In this document: positions 24,632-32,170 of the stretch, one piece after another | Position numbering within the stretch: the stretch's first letter is position 1 | How the letters are laid out: every line of letters starts with the position of its first letter | The notes under the pieces: model-generated | Databases searched by the model: none | Told to the model about the DNA's origin: nothing | What the model saw: the letters and a program-made list of their open reading frames with translations, nothing else | Source of the DNA: an uncultured Stomatobaculum sp. | Lineage (GTDB): Bacteria > Bacillota > Clostridia > Lachnospirales > Lachnospiraceae | DNA length: 33,670 nt | Direction of reading: 5' to 3' | NCBI RefSeq assembly: GCF_937924975.1 | Contig: NZ_CALEYG010000039.1 | Coordinates: forward strand, 1-33,670 | Position numbers and translations under genes: made by a program

Positions 24632-25363
24632 TTAATATCCGTAAATCTCCCGGATTTCGTCCGTGTAAACCCCCGGCGCGCGAAATACAATGATCGGCGC
24701 CTCCACCCGTAAAAAATGACCGCCGCCTTTGACTGCTTCCAGCAGTACCAGGTTTGCCTCTCGGTCCGGAAACGGGTGGGCAAATTTCATGCGTTTGGGC
24801 ATGAGGCCCCTGTGTGCACAAGCCGCAAAGAGTTCATCCAGACGATTCGGTCTGTATACAAAATAAGCGCGCCCACCGTTTTTCAGGAGACGCGCTGTCT
24901 CTTTCACCACCTCTTCCAGGGTACAGCAAAGTTCCTGGCGCGCAATCGCACGGCTCGACGCCTGGCTGTGTTCTCCCCGCGCAAGCGCCATATAAGGTGG
25001 GTTGCAACTCACCACATCAAAGCTTCCGCTTACTCCGAGAATCCCCTCCCGGAGATCTCCGCACAGTATGCGGACTCTCTCCGAAAGACCGTTCATCGCT
25101 ATGCTGCGCTCTGCCATATCCGCAATCTCCGGTTGAATCTCAACCCCCACGATTTCTTTGGCGCGCGTCTTCGCCGAGAGCAGGAGCGGAACTATCCCGT
25201 TGCCCGTGCAGAGATCCGCGACTCTTTCCTTTGCGGACGCCCGTACAAACCCGCTGAGCAGCACTGCATCCGTCCCAAAGCAAAAATGCGCCGGATTCTG
25301 AATGATTCCGAGCGCACTCCGCTGCAGGTCATCAATGCGCTCCCCTGCCTTTAACGGAATCAC
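24632..25363 (-). CDS. yabB: YabB-type tRNA1(Val) adenine-N6 methyltransferase
   Basis: The 243-residue protein is an SAM-dependent DNA/RNA methyltransferase of the TrmN6/YabB group, thought to methylate A37 of tRNA-Val or another RNA. It has the SAM loop VADLCTGNGIVPLLLS, VGVEIQPEIADMAERS and the adenine-methyltransferase motif VVSCNPPYM. The GTG start at 25363 overlaps the ricT stop by 4 bases (GTGA) with a GGGAGAAG site. It is followed 12 bases later by rsmI. The substrate was not tested here. E. coli TrmN6 acts on tRNA1(Val), and the Firmicute YabB may differ. Confidence 0.88.
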   Translation of the reverse strand: MIPLKAGERIDDLQRSALGIIQNPAHFCFGTDAVLLSGFVRASAKERVADLCTGNGIVPLLLSAKTRAKEIVGVEIQPEIADMAERSIAMNGLSERVRILCGDLREGILGVSGSFDVVSCNPPYMALARGEHSQASSRAIARQELCCTLEEVVKETARLLKNGGRAYFVYRPNRLDELFAACAHRGLMPKRMKFAHPFPDREANLVLLEAVKGGGHFLRVEAPIIVFRAPGVYTDEIREIYGY

Positions 25364-26331
25364 TTTTTCTTCTCCCGGGTTCGTTCCTGTTGCGGGACAC
25401 CGCTCCGCTTTCCGGGTCTTTCCTTTCCGTCACGCTGCTTGACCGCGGCTTCTCCGGTCTTCTTCTCGCGCTGCGCATCCGCGGCACGCTTCTGTGCCGG
25501 CGGCATACCTTTTTTCTTTCGCTCGACGATTGTCGTTTCCGCGACCGCGACATCCCGTAGTTCCTTTTCCCCGTTCACATAACAGGCGACACGCAACATC
25601 TGCTTCAGGACGCTGACCTCTACCACATCGCCGCACACGCCGTCCGAGAGCTGCACACTGTCTCCCTTTCGCGGAAGGGTCTTGTTGAGTTCCGCATAGG
25701 TATCGGTCTCGTGCTTCAGGCAGCACATGAGGCGCCCGCAGGCACCGCTGATTTTCTGCGGATTGAGAGCAAGTCCCTGCTCCTTTGCCATCTTGATCGA
25801 AACCGGCATGAATTCCGAGAGATAGGAGTGGCAGCAGAGCGCTCGCCCGCAATTTCCCATGCCTCCGAGCAACCTGGTCTCGTCGCGCGCACCGATTTGA
25901 CGCAATTCTATGCGGCGTTGGTACTGGGCGCCGAGCTCTTTGACCAAAGTGCGGAAATCTACGCGCGTATCTGCACTGAAAAAGAACAGCACCTTGTCAT
26001 CTCGAAGCGAAAAGACCACCGAGATTATTTTCATATCGAGCCCGAGCGCCTCCGCCTTTTTCCGACAGAACAACAGCGCTTCCCGCTCCTTACTCTTATA
26101 AGCAGCCGCCCGCACGGCATCTTCCTCCGTTGCCCGGCCTAGGATGGCCTGCGGCGGGTTCTCTTCCTTGCAGCTGCAGAGCGTATAATTGCCAAGAATC
26201 ACGGTTCCGTATTCCACGCCGCACTGTGTCTCACAGAGCACATGGTCGCCGCGCCGGAATTGTTCTTCCCCCGCACTATAGGTCTCGATGGTTCCGACTT
26301 CGCGAAAGCGAACACCTATCACCTCCGTCAT
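25360..26331 (-). CDS. ricT: RicT/YaaT PSP1-domain regulatory protein
   Basis: The 323-residue protein is a PSP1 C-terminal domain protein of the YaaT/RicT type. In B. subtilis it forms an iron-sulfur complex with RicA and RicF that helps RNase Y mature mRNAs. Cysteines lie in two very similar motifs, GNCGRALCC and GACGRLMCC, the expected cluster site. The last 55 residues form a Lys/Arg/Glu-rich tail (KKTGEAAVKQRDGKERPGKR) that looks disordered. The start has a GGAGGGAG site. The gene follows holB by 6 bases and overlaps yabB by 4, matching the B. subtilis order except that yabA is absent. Confidence 0.93.
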   Translation of the reverse strand: MTEVIGVRFREVGTIETYSAGEEQFRRGDHVLCETQCGVEYGTVILGNYTLCSCKEENPPQAILGRATEEDAVRAAAYKSKEREALLFCRKKAEALGLDMKIISVVFSLRDDKVLFFFSADTRVDFRTLVKELGAQYQRRIELRQIGARDETRLLGGMGNCGRALCCHSYLSEFMPVSIKMAKEQGLALNPQKISGACGRLMCCLKHETDTYAELNKTLPRKGDSVQLSDGVCGDVVEVSVLKQMLRVACYVNGEKELRDVAVAETTIVERKKKGMPPAQKRAADAQREKKTGEAAVKQRDGKERPGKRSGVPQQERTREKKK

Positions 26332-26337
26332 CTCTGA

Positions 26338-27321
26338 TTACTCCCTCCGTATTGCGAGAAGCAAAAGCTCTAATGTGAGTTCCTTGCTCACATTGAGCCG
26401 CAAACGCTCCTCCGCCGTCTCGATTTCTTTTAAAATAACGCCCAGTTGCTCGTAGGACAGCGCCTTTGCCGCACGAATCAGGGTCTGTTCTTCCCCGGGG
26501 AAGATGAGTGCCGCACTGTTTCCGCTGCTCTTGCAACAGAGCACATCCCGATAGTACAGACGCAAAAATTCCAGAAAACTTACCGGCTCCGCATAGAGCG
26601 ATGCCACTTCCGCCTCTGTGCGCTGAAAGACCGTCTCGTCGCAACCCGGCAGTTCCCGGAGCAGCTCCAGTGTCTTCCGATATCGCGAATAAACCTCTTC
26701 TATCTGTACCAATTCTTCCGCCCGGCGGTAGATGCCGCGCGAAAAGCGCGCTGCCTCTTCGGCCCGCTCCGGCGGCGTGCCTGCCGCTCGCAGTCTCTCC
26801 AGAATTTCCGTCTCAGGAACCGGGCGAAACACGAGCCGCAGAACACGGCTCCGTATAGTCGGCAACAGTGCCTCTTCCTGCTCTGCGAGCAAAAGAATCA
26901 TCGCATAGTCCGGCGGCTCTTCAATCGTCTTTAAAATCGCATTTTGCGCCTGCTGCGTCATCTTTTCCGCTTCCGGAACAATAAAAATACGCCGCTCGCC
27001 GGAAAAGGGGCGAATCCGTATCTCCTGTGCCAGCTGTTCCCGCACCGCATCGACGCCGAGCGCTGTCTTATCCCGCTGTATGGTGACCACATCCGGATGC
27101 GTGTCCGCCGCAATCTGAATGCAACTGTGACAGCGACCGCAGGGCCGAGGTCCCTCACCGGTACAGAGCAGACGTTTTGCGAAAGCCCGGGCCATGGTCA
27201 GCTTGCCGACACCCCTTTCGCCGAGCAACAGATAACTGTGCGAGAGATGATTTCTTCTCACACTCATCTCAAGCTGTCGCTTGATTTCTTCCTGCCCCGG
27301 TACATCTTTAAAATCACACAT
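26338..27321 (-). CDS. holB: DNA polymerase III subunit delta prime
   Basis: The 327-residue clamp-loader protein has Walker A GERGVGKLTMA, a four-cysteine zinc knuckle (CTGEGPRPCGRCHSC) and the sensor-like motif NAILKTIEEPP, typical of HolB. The ATG at 27321 lies 8 bases inside the end of gmk, so the two genes are coupled. An upstream start at 27432 would add 37 residues out of frame with gmk and without family similarity. The ribosome binding site (GAGGTTG) is weak, which fits coupling. Confidence 0.93.
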   Translation of the reverse strand: MCDFKDVPGQEEIKRQLEMSVRRNHLSHSYLLLGERGVGKLTMARAFAKRLLCTGEGPRPCGRCHSCIQIAADTHPDVVTIQRDKTALGVDAVREQLAQEIRIRPFSGERRIFIVPEAEKMTQQAQNAILKTIEEPPDYAMILLLAEQEEALLPTIRSRVLRLVFRPVPETEILERLRAAGTPPERAEEAARFSRGIYRRAEELVQIEEVYSRYRKTLELLRELPGCDETVFQRTEAEVASLYAEPVSFLEFLRLYYRDVLCCKSSGNSAALIFPGEEQTLIRAAKALSYEQLGVILKEIETAEERLRLNVSKELTLELLLLAIRRE

Positions 27322-27889
27322 ATTGTAACACAACCTCATACAACTCGCCAAGGCAGCGCTCCAGATCCAGGTTTTCATAGCGCTTCCGAATACCGGCGGC
27401 CGACAACTTTTCTTCCGTATAGTCGGCTTCATCCGCCTGAAAACGCCGCACCAGTTCCGGATAACAAGGCTCCGCCTCTTTTTTCTCCCGCCTGAAACCG
27501 CGAAGCAACCGCTCTCCGGCTGCCACCTCCAGATAGAGCGGTATCATGCGTTCCCTGCCAAAGTAGGCACAGAATTTCTGATAGCTCTCGAGCGTACCGA
27601 CGCTGATCTGGGAAACAGCTTCCACCCCCTCCTCAGCGACACTGCCGTAGCGCCAGAGCCCTTTTTCCGTCCGATAGGCCCTCTCTTCAATCATTCGGCC
27701 GCTCTCCCGCAGGCACAGAAACTGCTCTTCTCCGACAAAGTGATATTCTCTTCCCTCTTCTTCTCCCTGCCGCTGCGGTCTCGTCGTATAGGGAACCAGC
27801 GGACGCAACATCGGAAACTTGACCAGTAATTTCTGATAAACGGTATCCTTCCCGACCGCGCTCTTTCCCATCAGATAAAAAATATGCAT
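27314..27889 (-). CDS. Guanylate kinase-like protein
   Basis: The 191-residue P-loop protein begins MHIFYLMGKSAVGKDT, a P-loop with GKSAVGKDT in place of the usual GPSGVGKST. The GMP-binding region matches the guanylate kinase pattern, with PYTTRPQRQGEEEGREYHF. The lid and base-binding regions (RRFQADEADY) are recognisable. It is likely a guanylate kinase (GMP to GDP) but divergent, so a paralogue or repurposed enzyme is possible. In B. subtilis the place upstream of holB is held by tmk. The ATG has GAGGAT upstream, and the gene begins 3 bases after the preceding gene stops. Confidence 0.8.
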   Translation of the reverse strand: MHIFYLMGKSAVGKDTVYQKLLVKFPMLRPLVPYTTRPQRQGEEEGREYHFVGEEQFLCLRESGRMIEERAYRTEKGLWRYGSVAEEGVEAVSQISVGTLESYQKFCAYFGRERMIPLYLEVAAGERLLRGFRREKKEAEPCYPELVRRFQADEADYTEEKLSAAGIRKRYENLDLERCLGELYEVVLQYV

Positions 27890-27892
27890 GTT

Positions 27893-29914
27893 TTAATCCT
27901 CGGCAGGCGCTTCCAGAATGCCGTAATCCCGGCTGCCGTTCAGCGGTTCCATCCAGTCGGTCGTCTGCTCCCCGACAAAATTCTCTCCGGTCGGAACCGA
28001 CTCCACCTGTCGGGCTTTTGCTTCTGTCGACTCGACGATGGCGGGACTCTCTTCTGCCGTTGTCTCCGGCAGACTTCCCTTTTCCGGCGCAATCAACGGT
28101 TTGTCGCTCTTTTGATAACTTCCGAGACGCCGCTTCTTCGTGAGCGGCACCGCAACCGCCTGATAATTCAGTACCTTGACCTCGGCGTTGACCGTTGCGC
28201 CCGGCTCACAGTTTTCCCAGTAGGCCAGAATACTGTCGTCCATCGCCCAGACTGGGAGCAGACGATCATTGCCTTTGCCGAAATCCCCTACCCGGATTGC
28301 GCTGTCATTCAGAAGATAACTCTCATCGCCGCGTATCATTGCGAGCTGGCCATAGACCGATCCCAGGGAACCCGGTCGGTACTCCATGTAGATAACATCG
28401 GTCTCGGAATAGGGCAACATGCGCACCACGCGCCCCGGAAAAACGCCGCTCACGGCTTCGGCCTCTTTGGTTTTTACATTGATTTTCCAGATCTGACTGG
28501 ACGGTGTCGCTCCTTCTTTCGAGAGTATCACACTGTAGTAGAGGTCCGCATCCAATGCTGTCATCGCATCGATTGCGACGCCGTGGCGCAGAAACTCCTT
28601 TCCCTCATCCGTCAAAACAGAAGGACTCTCACCGGCCGCTGCCGCATAAAAATGTTGTGTGCCGACCACGGCGGTCTCCGGTATCACATCCTGAATCACC
28701 GCATCTGACAGAATATAGCGCCGCCCGTTGATACTTTGCATGTCCTCGCTGACCCGTTTTCCGAAGCGATCCATGAGCACATACCGATTGTCCTCATTTT
28801 CCACATAGAAACCGGCTCCGATTGCGGCGCCGCTTCCCTCTTTGGCAAAACGCTCAATCTTATTTTCGCGCGCGTACCAGACCGCCTTCTGCTGCACGGT
28901 ATACCCGCTCACTTTGTCCGCAATAATCTGTGTGTCACTGCCTTCCCGGCGCACACGGAGCAGACTCGGCAGCGCGGCATTGTCCGCCTCCATGTAGAGG
29001 TAGTAAATCCAGTCACCGTCAATCGTAATGGAATTCGCAATAATACCGGATGCAGCGTCTGCCTTGCCGGCCTCTTTCATCTTCTCGGAAATCACCGTGC
29101 GACCTTGTTCCCGCTCTAATCCGCGGGTAATGTTTTCAAGCGCTCCGTTCTTTCCGAAGTGAAAGGTTTCATGCTCCATGTTCTGATTGCCGGTCAGCAC
29201 ATACCCGTCTTCGTTAAAACAGTAAAGTGTATCACCGTCCTCAAACCAGCAACTCTCGAGCCATTGCCCGCCTGCCGTAAGATAACTCCGCCCCCTGGCG
29301 CTCTCATTCCAACCCGTATAGGCAAGAGCTCCGCTGCTCGCGGAAATCGTCTGCGCGCTGGTCTCGACCGCACTGCTGACAACTGCCTTGGCGCGGTGAA
29401 TCGCTCCCGATTCCCGGTTTAAAAATCCAAAAAGCAGCGACACGGCAACAGCGGTTGCGGCAATCGTGCCGAGTGTCAGAAGCCACTGCATATTCGTCTG
29501 AAAATGACTTCCGGGACGCCGCTTTTTGATCTCGCCGAGCAGACCGAGTCTCTCCTCGAGCGCAATTAATACCGTTGTGGCCTTTTCCGTGAGTCCCTTT
29601 TCTACTGTATAATCTGCGGGAAATTCGAGTGTCGCCGGAATCTCTCTGCCCCGCTGTTTGAGACAGTCCCGCAGCAGGACGCGAAGCCAGGATCTGAAAA
29701 TCCCCGCTTCCGGAAGATTGGCGCGCTTCTGCCAGACCTCGACATAGAGCTCTGCCAACAGTTCCCAGGCCGCCTCGCCCGAAATGCCGAGTGCCAGAAT
29801 ATCCCGATATGTTTTCTGATAACTGAGAAGGTATAAATCTTCGAAACCTGCGTTTTCGCCTGTCCGCGCACGCCGGATTGCATCTGAGAGCAGCAGCCCC
29901 GCCTGTGTGTTCAA
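27893..29914 (-). CDS. Membrane protein with sigma region 2-like N-terminus
   Basis: The 673-residue protein has an N-terminal segment (about 8-90) resembling ECF sigma factor region 2: FEDLYLLSYQKTYRDILAL and LAELYVEVWQK, then FRSWLRVLLRDCLKQRG. There is no region 4. A membrane span lies at about 144-166 (WLLTLGTIAATAVAVSLLF). Outside the membrane, residues 199-243 (SCWFEDGDTLYCFNEDGYVL) resemble cell-wall-binding repeats. A beta-propeller-like portion with repeats such as DGDWIYYLY follows, of the DUF5050 type. The C-terminal 90 residues are Pro/Glu/Ser-rich. The start is TTG with AGGAGGG six bases before it. It leads the housekeeping operon, 3 bases before gmk. Function is inferred only as membrane signalling. 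Confidence 0.7.
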   Translation of the reverse strand: MNTQAGLLLSDAIRRARTGENAGFEDLYLLSYQKTYRDILALGISGEAAWELLAELYVEVWQKRANLPEAGIFRSWLRVLLRDCLKQRGREIPATLEFPADYTVEKGLTEKATTVLIALEERLGLLGEIKKRRPGSHFQTNMQWLLTLGTIAATAVAVSLLFGFLNRESGAIHRAKAVVSSAVETSAQTISASSGALAYTGWNESARGRSYLTAGGQWLESCWFEDGDTLYCFNEDGYVLTGNQNMEHETFHFGKNGALENITRGLEREQGRTVISEKMKEAGKADAASGIIANSITIDGDWIYYLYMEADNAALPSLLRVRREGSDTQIIADKVSGYTVQQKAVWYARENKIERFAKEGSGAAIGAGFYVENEDNRYVLMDRFGKRVSEDMQSINGRRYILSDAVIQDVIPETAVVGTQHFYAAAAGESPSVLTDEGKEFLRHGVAIDAMTALDADLYYSVILSKEGATPSSQIWKINVKTKEAEAVSGVFPGRVVRMLPYSETDVIYMEYRPGSLGSVYGQLAMIRGDESYLLNDSAIRVGDFGKGNDRLLPVWAMDDSILAYWENCEPGATVNAEVKVLNYQAVAVPLTKKRRLGSYQKSDKPLIAPEKGSLPETTAEESPAIVESTEAKARQVESVPTGENFVGEQTTDWMEPLNGSRDYGILEAPAED

Positions 29915-29943
29915 TACAGTCCCTCCTTCTTCACCAGTCTTTT

Positions 29944-29952
29944 ATTTTACCA
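29944..29952 (-). promoter_or_regulatory. Candidate extended -10 promoter
   Basis: The minus strand shows TGGTAAAAT, an extended -10 element (TGN followed by TAAAAT), 30 bases upstream of the TTG start at 29914. No good -35 box is seen at the usual spacing. It would drive the sigma-like gene and the operon behind it. Confidence 0.4.
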
Positions 29953-30223
29953 TGAGTCAGAAGGGAACTCTATCCATACCGCCAAAAAAGAAGCTTTCGA
30001 CTCTTTATTGAAAGGGCAACAGGCGGTTTTCATTGTTATTACATCCACTCATGTCGAGATTGAACTTTCCTCATTGAGTAGGCATTGCAGCGCCACCGCT
30101 AAGTTCCGGGCTCTTCTTCCCGTATTTCGTACAAGGTTCGACTAAGCGGATAAAAAGAGTTGGTGCTGGCTCCAGAGTTCGGGATAAGGCGTTGTCCTAT
30201 GGAGTTCACTCCATACGATTGCA
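29953..30223. other. Intergenic region with no functional gene
   Basis: Between the promoter at 29944-29952 and the transposase remnant at 30224 I see no credible intact gene. The part at 30068-30165 is a decayed transposase fragment, listed separately. The rest (for example 30166-30223) holds only a small TGGAGT/ACTCCA palindrome near 30200-30213. Confidence 0.5.
30068..30165 (-). pseudogene. Decayed copy of transposase zinc-ribbon segment
   Basis: Bases 30076-30098 match 30312-30334 in 22 of 23 positions. The similarity continues for about 60 more bases at lower identity. Read in the frame of the intact copy, this version shows the RWRCNA segment, but a Gln codon in the sibling is a TAG here (30099-30101) and the frame upstream is broken. 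It is therefore a relic duplicate of the fragment at 30224-30406. Confidence 0.7.
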
Positions 30224-30406
30224 TCACCCCACATAGGGATTGAATTCTCCACCTTTTTCTGTGGCTTGTAGCTGTTTTGCCGCATGATCAAACTTGGGTG
30301 TAATAATCATCGAGCAGGCATTGCAGCGCCACCGTTGGATCCCGGACTCATTATTCCCATATTTAATGCAAGGCCCACCACAAGAAAGACAGCTAGCATG
30401 CTTCAT
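30224..30406 (-). pseudogene. Truncated transposase N-terminus (zinc ribbon)
   Basis: An open frame of 60 codons starts at ATG 30406 behind a perfect GGAGG site. It encodes MKHASCLSCGGPCIKYGNN, then SGIQRWRCNACSMI, a two-CxxC zinc ribbon typical of transposases of the IS1249 or ISL3 kind, and a start of the next region (FDHAAKQLQ). The frame then ends after 14 unrelated residues. A full transposase would be several hundred residues, so this is a 5' remnant. A longer in-frame start at 30517 is possible but lacks a site. The exact IS family is uncertain. Confidence 0.65.
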
Positions 30407-30527
30407 GACTTTTTCCTCCAAACATACTGTTTCAAGGAAGATGTAAGCAGAGAAAAGCCTTGTATAGTAAGGGTTTGAAGCACATTTTACCAACTCTTTT
30501 TGTCCTATAACTCTCAAACTGAAAAAA

Positions 30528-30555
30528 AGGCCTCCGGACCTTCATCCGGAGACCT
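30528..30555 (-). terminator. Terminator after the small secreted protein gene
   Basis: A stem of 7 perfect pairs (CTCCGGA with TCCGGAG), extended by three more past one mismatch, has a 6-base loop. On the minus strand it is followed by seven T residues. It lies 15 bases past the stop of the gene at 30571-30933. Confidence 0.85.
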
Positions 30556-30570
30556 CTCACGCTCAATTCA

Positions 30571-30933
30571 TTATTTCTTTGTGCCCGGTGCATAGTAATG
30601 TGCCGAACGAGTCTGCACAACACCGTTGACGGTCCACTGGCCCTTCTCGTTGACATAGTAGCCGTCCGGCGTTCTCTGGTTTGCCTTCATCCAGCCGTCA
30701 TCGCCAAAGCAGTAGCACTCCTCAAGACCGTCGTGGTTGCTGTCAATCCAAGCCCACTTGACCTTGCCGGTCTCGCCGCGGTACCAGTCACCGAAATTGT
30801 CCTGCGTCGAGTACCACCATCTCTCCGGTGTGAATCTCGTATCTCTAACCCAGCCGATGTATGCAAATGCATTCGATGCCATCATCACAGAAACCATCGC
30901 CGCCGCTGCAAACACAGTCAATGCCTTTTTCAT
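30571..30933 (-). CDS. Small secreted protein with cell-wall-binding-like repeats
   Basis: The 120-residue precursor has a clear signal peptide with a likely cut after ASNAFA (about residue 24). The mature 96 residues are rich in Trp, Tyr and Gly, with WAWIDSNHDGLEECYCFGDD then GWMKANQRTPDGYYVNEKGQ. This follows the Trp-x-Tyr and Asp-Gly pattern of choline-binding or cell_wall_binding_1 repeats. It carries no catalytic domain, so it may be a wall-associated ligand-binding module. The ATG has a strong AGGAGGAGG site. It is a single-gene unit with its own promoter (30996-31024) and terminator. Confidence 0.8.
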   Translation of the reverse strand: MKKALTVFAAAAMVSVMMASNAFAYIGWVRDTRFTPERWWYSTQDNFGDWYRGETGKVKWAWIDSNHDGLEECYCFGDDGWMKANQRTPDGYYVNEKGQWTVNGVVQTRSAHYYAPGTKK

Positions 30934-30995
30934 CTTATTTTCCTCCTCCTGTATTTTCCGGGAACTTCCGTTCCCTTTCTTTTGAAGACTTTTAT

Positions 30996-31024
30996 ATTTT
31001 AGCCTGTATACTCGTCGGATTCAA
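30996..31024 (-). promoter_or_regulatory. Sigma-A-type promoter of the small secreted protein
   Basis: On the minus strand a -35 box TTGAAT (31019-31024) and a -10 box TAAAAT (30996-31001) are separated by exactly 17 bases. They lie about 60 bases upstream of the ATG. A GGGAAC/GTTCCC hairpin (30960-30975) falls in the leader between promoter and gene. Confidence 0.65.
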
Positions 31025-31067
31025 GATAAGAACTACCCTTAATCTTAACAGTTTGCTTACATAAAAC

Positions 31068-31601
31068 TTAATATTCTGTCTCCGTCTCCCAGTGTAAGCG
31101 ATGCAATGTGCCCTGCTTCTCCAAGGCCGCAAAATCCTGTTGACGAAGCGCCTCGTATAGAATCACGGCAACCGCATTCGAGAGATTCAGCGAGCGAATC
31201 TCTCCCCACATCGGGATGCGGATACAAGCTTCTCTGTGTTTTGCCAGAATTTCTTCCGGAATCCCCGCAGACTCTTTGCCGAACATAATATAGTCGTCCG
31301 GCCCGAAACTCACATCCGTATAGGTCTGCTCCGCCTTGGTCGTCGCAAACCACAATTTTTTACCTGCCTTCTTCTGTCCGAAGGAAAGTTCGGTGTGCTG
31401 TGCCAAAAATATCGTATAATCATCATATTCACGGAGCGAGAGTTTCTGCCAGTAATCCATCCCCGCGCGCTTCAAATATTTATCTCCCAGAAAAAAACCG
31501 TAGGGCTTAATCAGATGCAGCGCCGTGTTCGTCGCAACGCAGGTTCTCCCGATGGCCCCCGTATTAAACGGTATTTCCGGCTCGTGTAGCACAATATTCA
31601 T
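31068..31601 (-). CDS. trmL: tRNA (cytidine/uridine-34) 2'-O-methyltransferase TrmL
   Basis: The 177-residue SPOUT-fold enzyme methylates the wobble ribose of certain tRNAs. The N-terminus NIVLHEPEIPFNTGAIGRTC is the family signature. The knot region has IMFGKESAGIPEEIL and IPMWGEIRSLNLSNAVAV, which form the SAM site. The ATG at 31601 has a GGGAGAAG site. The gene has no close partner: the 540 bases upstream hold no gene, and the next gene downstream has its own promoter. Confidence 0.93.
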   Translation of the reverse strand: MNIVLHEPEIPFNTGAIGRTCVATNTALHLIKPYGFFLGDKYLKRAGMDYWQKLSLREYDDYTIFLAQHTELSFGQKKAGKKLWFATTKAEQTYTDVSFGPDDYIMFGKESAGIPEEILAKHREACIRIPMWGEIRSLNLSNAVAVILYEALRQQDFAALEKQGTLHRLHWETETEY

Positions 31602-32170
31602 CTGTTCTTCTCCCTTCTCATCTCTCTGTCTTCACAGAACCGCCAATCCGGGCATTCTCAAAAAACGTGACCGGCCTTTGCATCCCCCGCAAGTTGCCAA
31701 TGCACACCACTTTTCTTTTCGAACCGCGGATACACGCTGTCCTTACCGGAAGCAAATTCACCATATTCATCTCGTGAAATCTCTTGCAAATCACAGCCAA
31801 GCGCTGTAACTATCCTTCATTCGATCTATCCCGGTTTTTCTGCCGCCCTACAGATTGCGGCTGTTCGCTTTCATTCCCTGCAATCTGGTTTGCTGCTTTT
31901 TTCCTCTGCTGTTCTCACAGATTGCAATCACACGCTGTAACTATCCTTCATTCGATCCACCCCGTTTTTTACCGTCCCTGCTGTTTGCTACCGTTCGCTG
32001 TCATTCGGTCGGCTGGGTTCAGCTTTCACAGAATACGAACATTCGTTGTGTTTATCCGGCAATTCCGGCCATCGTCTTTGCCTTCTGTCGTCACACATTG
32101 CAACGGCATCTTGCAGTATATCCGCGTTTTATGAACACCTAATCTTTCCTTTTCTGACACAGAACAGCTA
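31602..32170. other. Long intergenic region with no convincing gene
   Basis: The 569 bases between trmL and nth have stop codons in most frames. The only open frames (for example plus 31784-32134 and minus 31618-31800) have no recognisable domain and no strong ribosome binding site. The right-hand part (31793-32054) is a tandem repeat, listed separately. Confidence 0.5.
31793..32054. repeat. Two imperfect tandem repeats of about 131 bases
   Basis: The segment at 31802-31839 recurs at 31933-31970, an offset of 131 bases, with only a few differences. It contains CTGTAACTATCCTTCATTCG. A second anchor, TTCGCTTTCATTC near 31864, recurs near 31994 as TTCGCTGTCATTC, an offset of about 130. Inside unit one, CAGATTGC (31851-31858) can pair with GCAATCTG (31880-31887). 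The junction holds the palindrome GATTGCAATC. This is more structured than random spacer. Confidence 0.65.

Noticed and set aside
27884..28708. A long open frame on the plus strand opposite the sigma-like membrane protein gene
   Set aside because: It has no recognisable domain and no ribosome binding site, and it mirrors a gene on the minus strand that has clear domains. It is an antisense shadow.
31618..31800. A possible 60-residue minus-strand protein upstream of trmL
   Set aside because: No family match and no clear ribosome binding site; too short to support.
31793..32054. CRISPR array
   Set aside because: There are only two copies, the unit is about 131 bases with similarity spread across it, and no cas genes are in the window.
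31784..32134. A possible 116-residue plus-strand protein in the tandem-repeat region
   Set aside because: The sequence is low in charged residues and rich in Cys/Phe/Arg with no ribosome binding site, and its open frame follows the DNA repeat. Noncoding is more likely.
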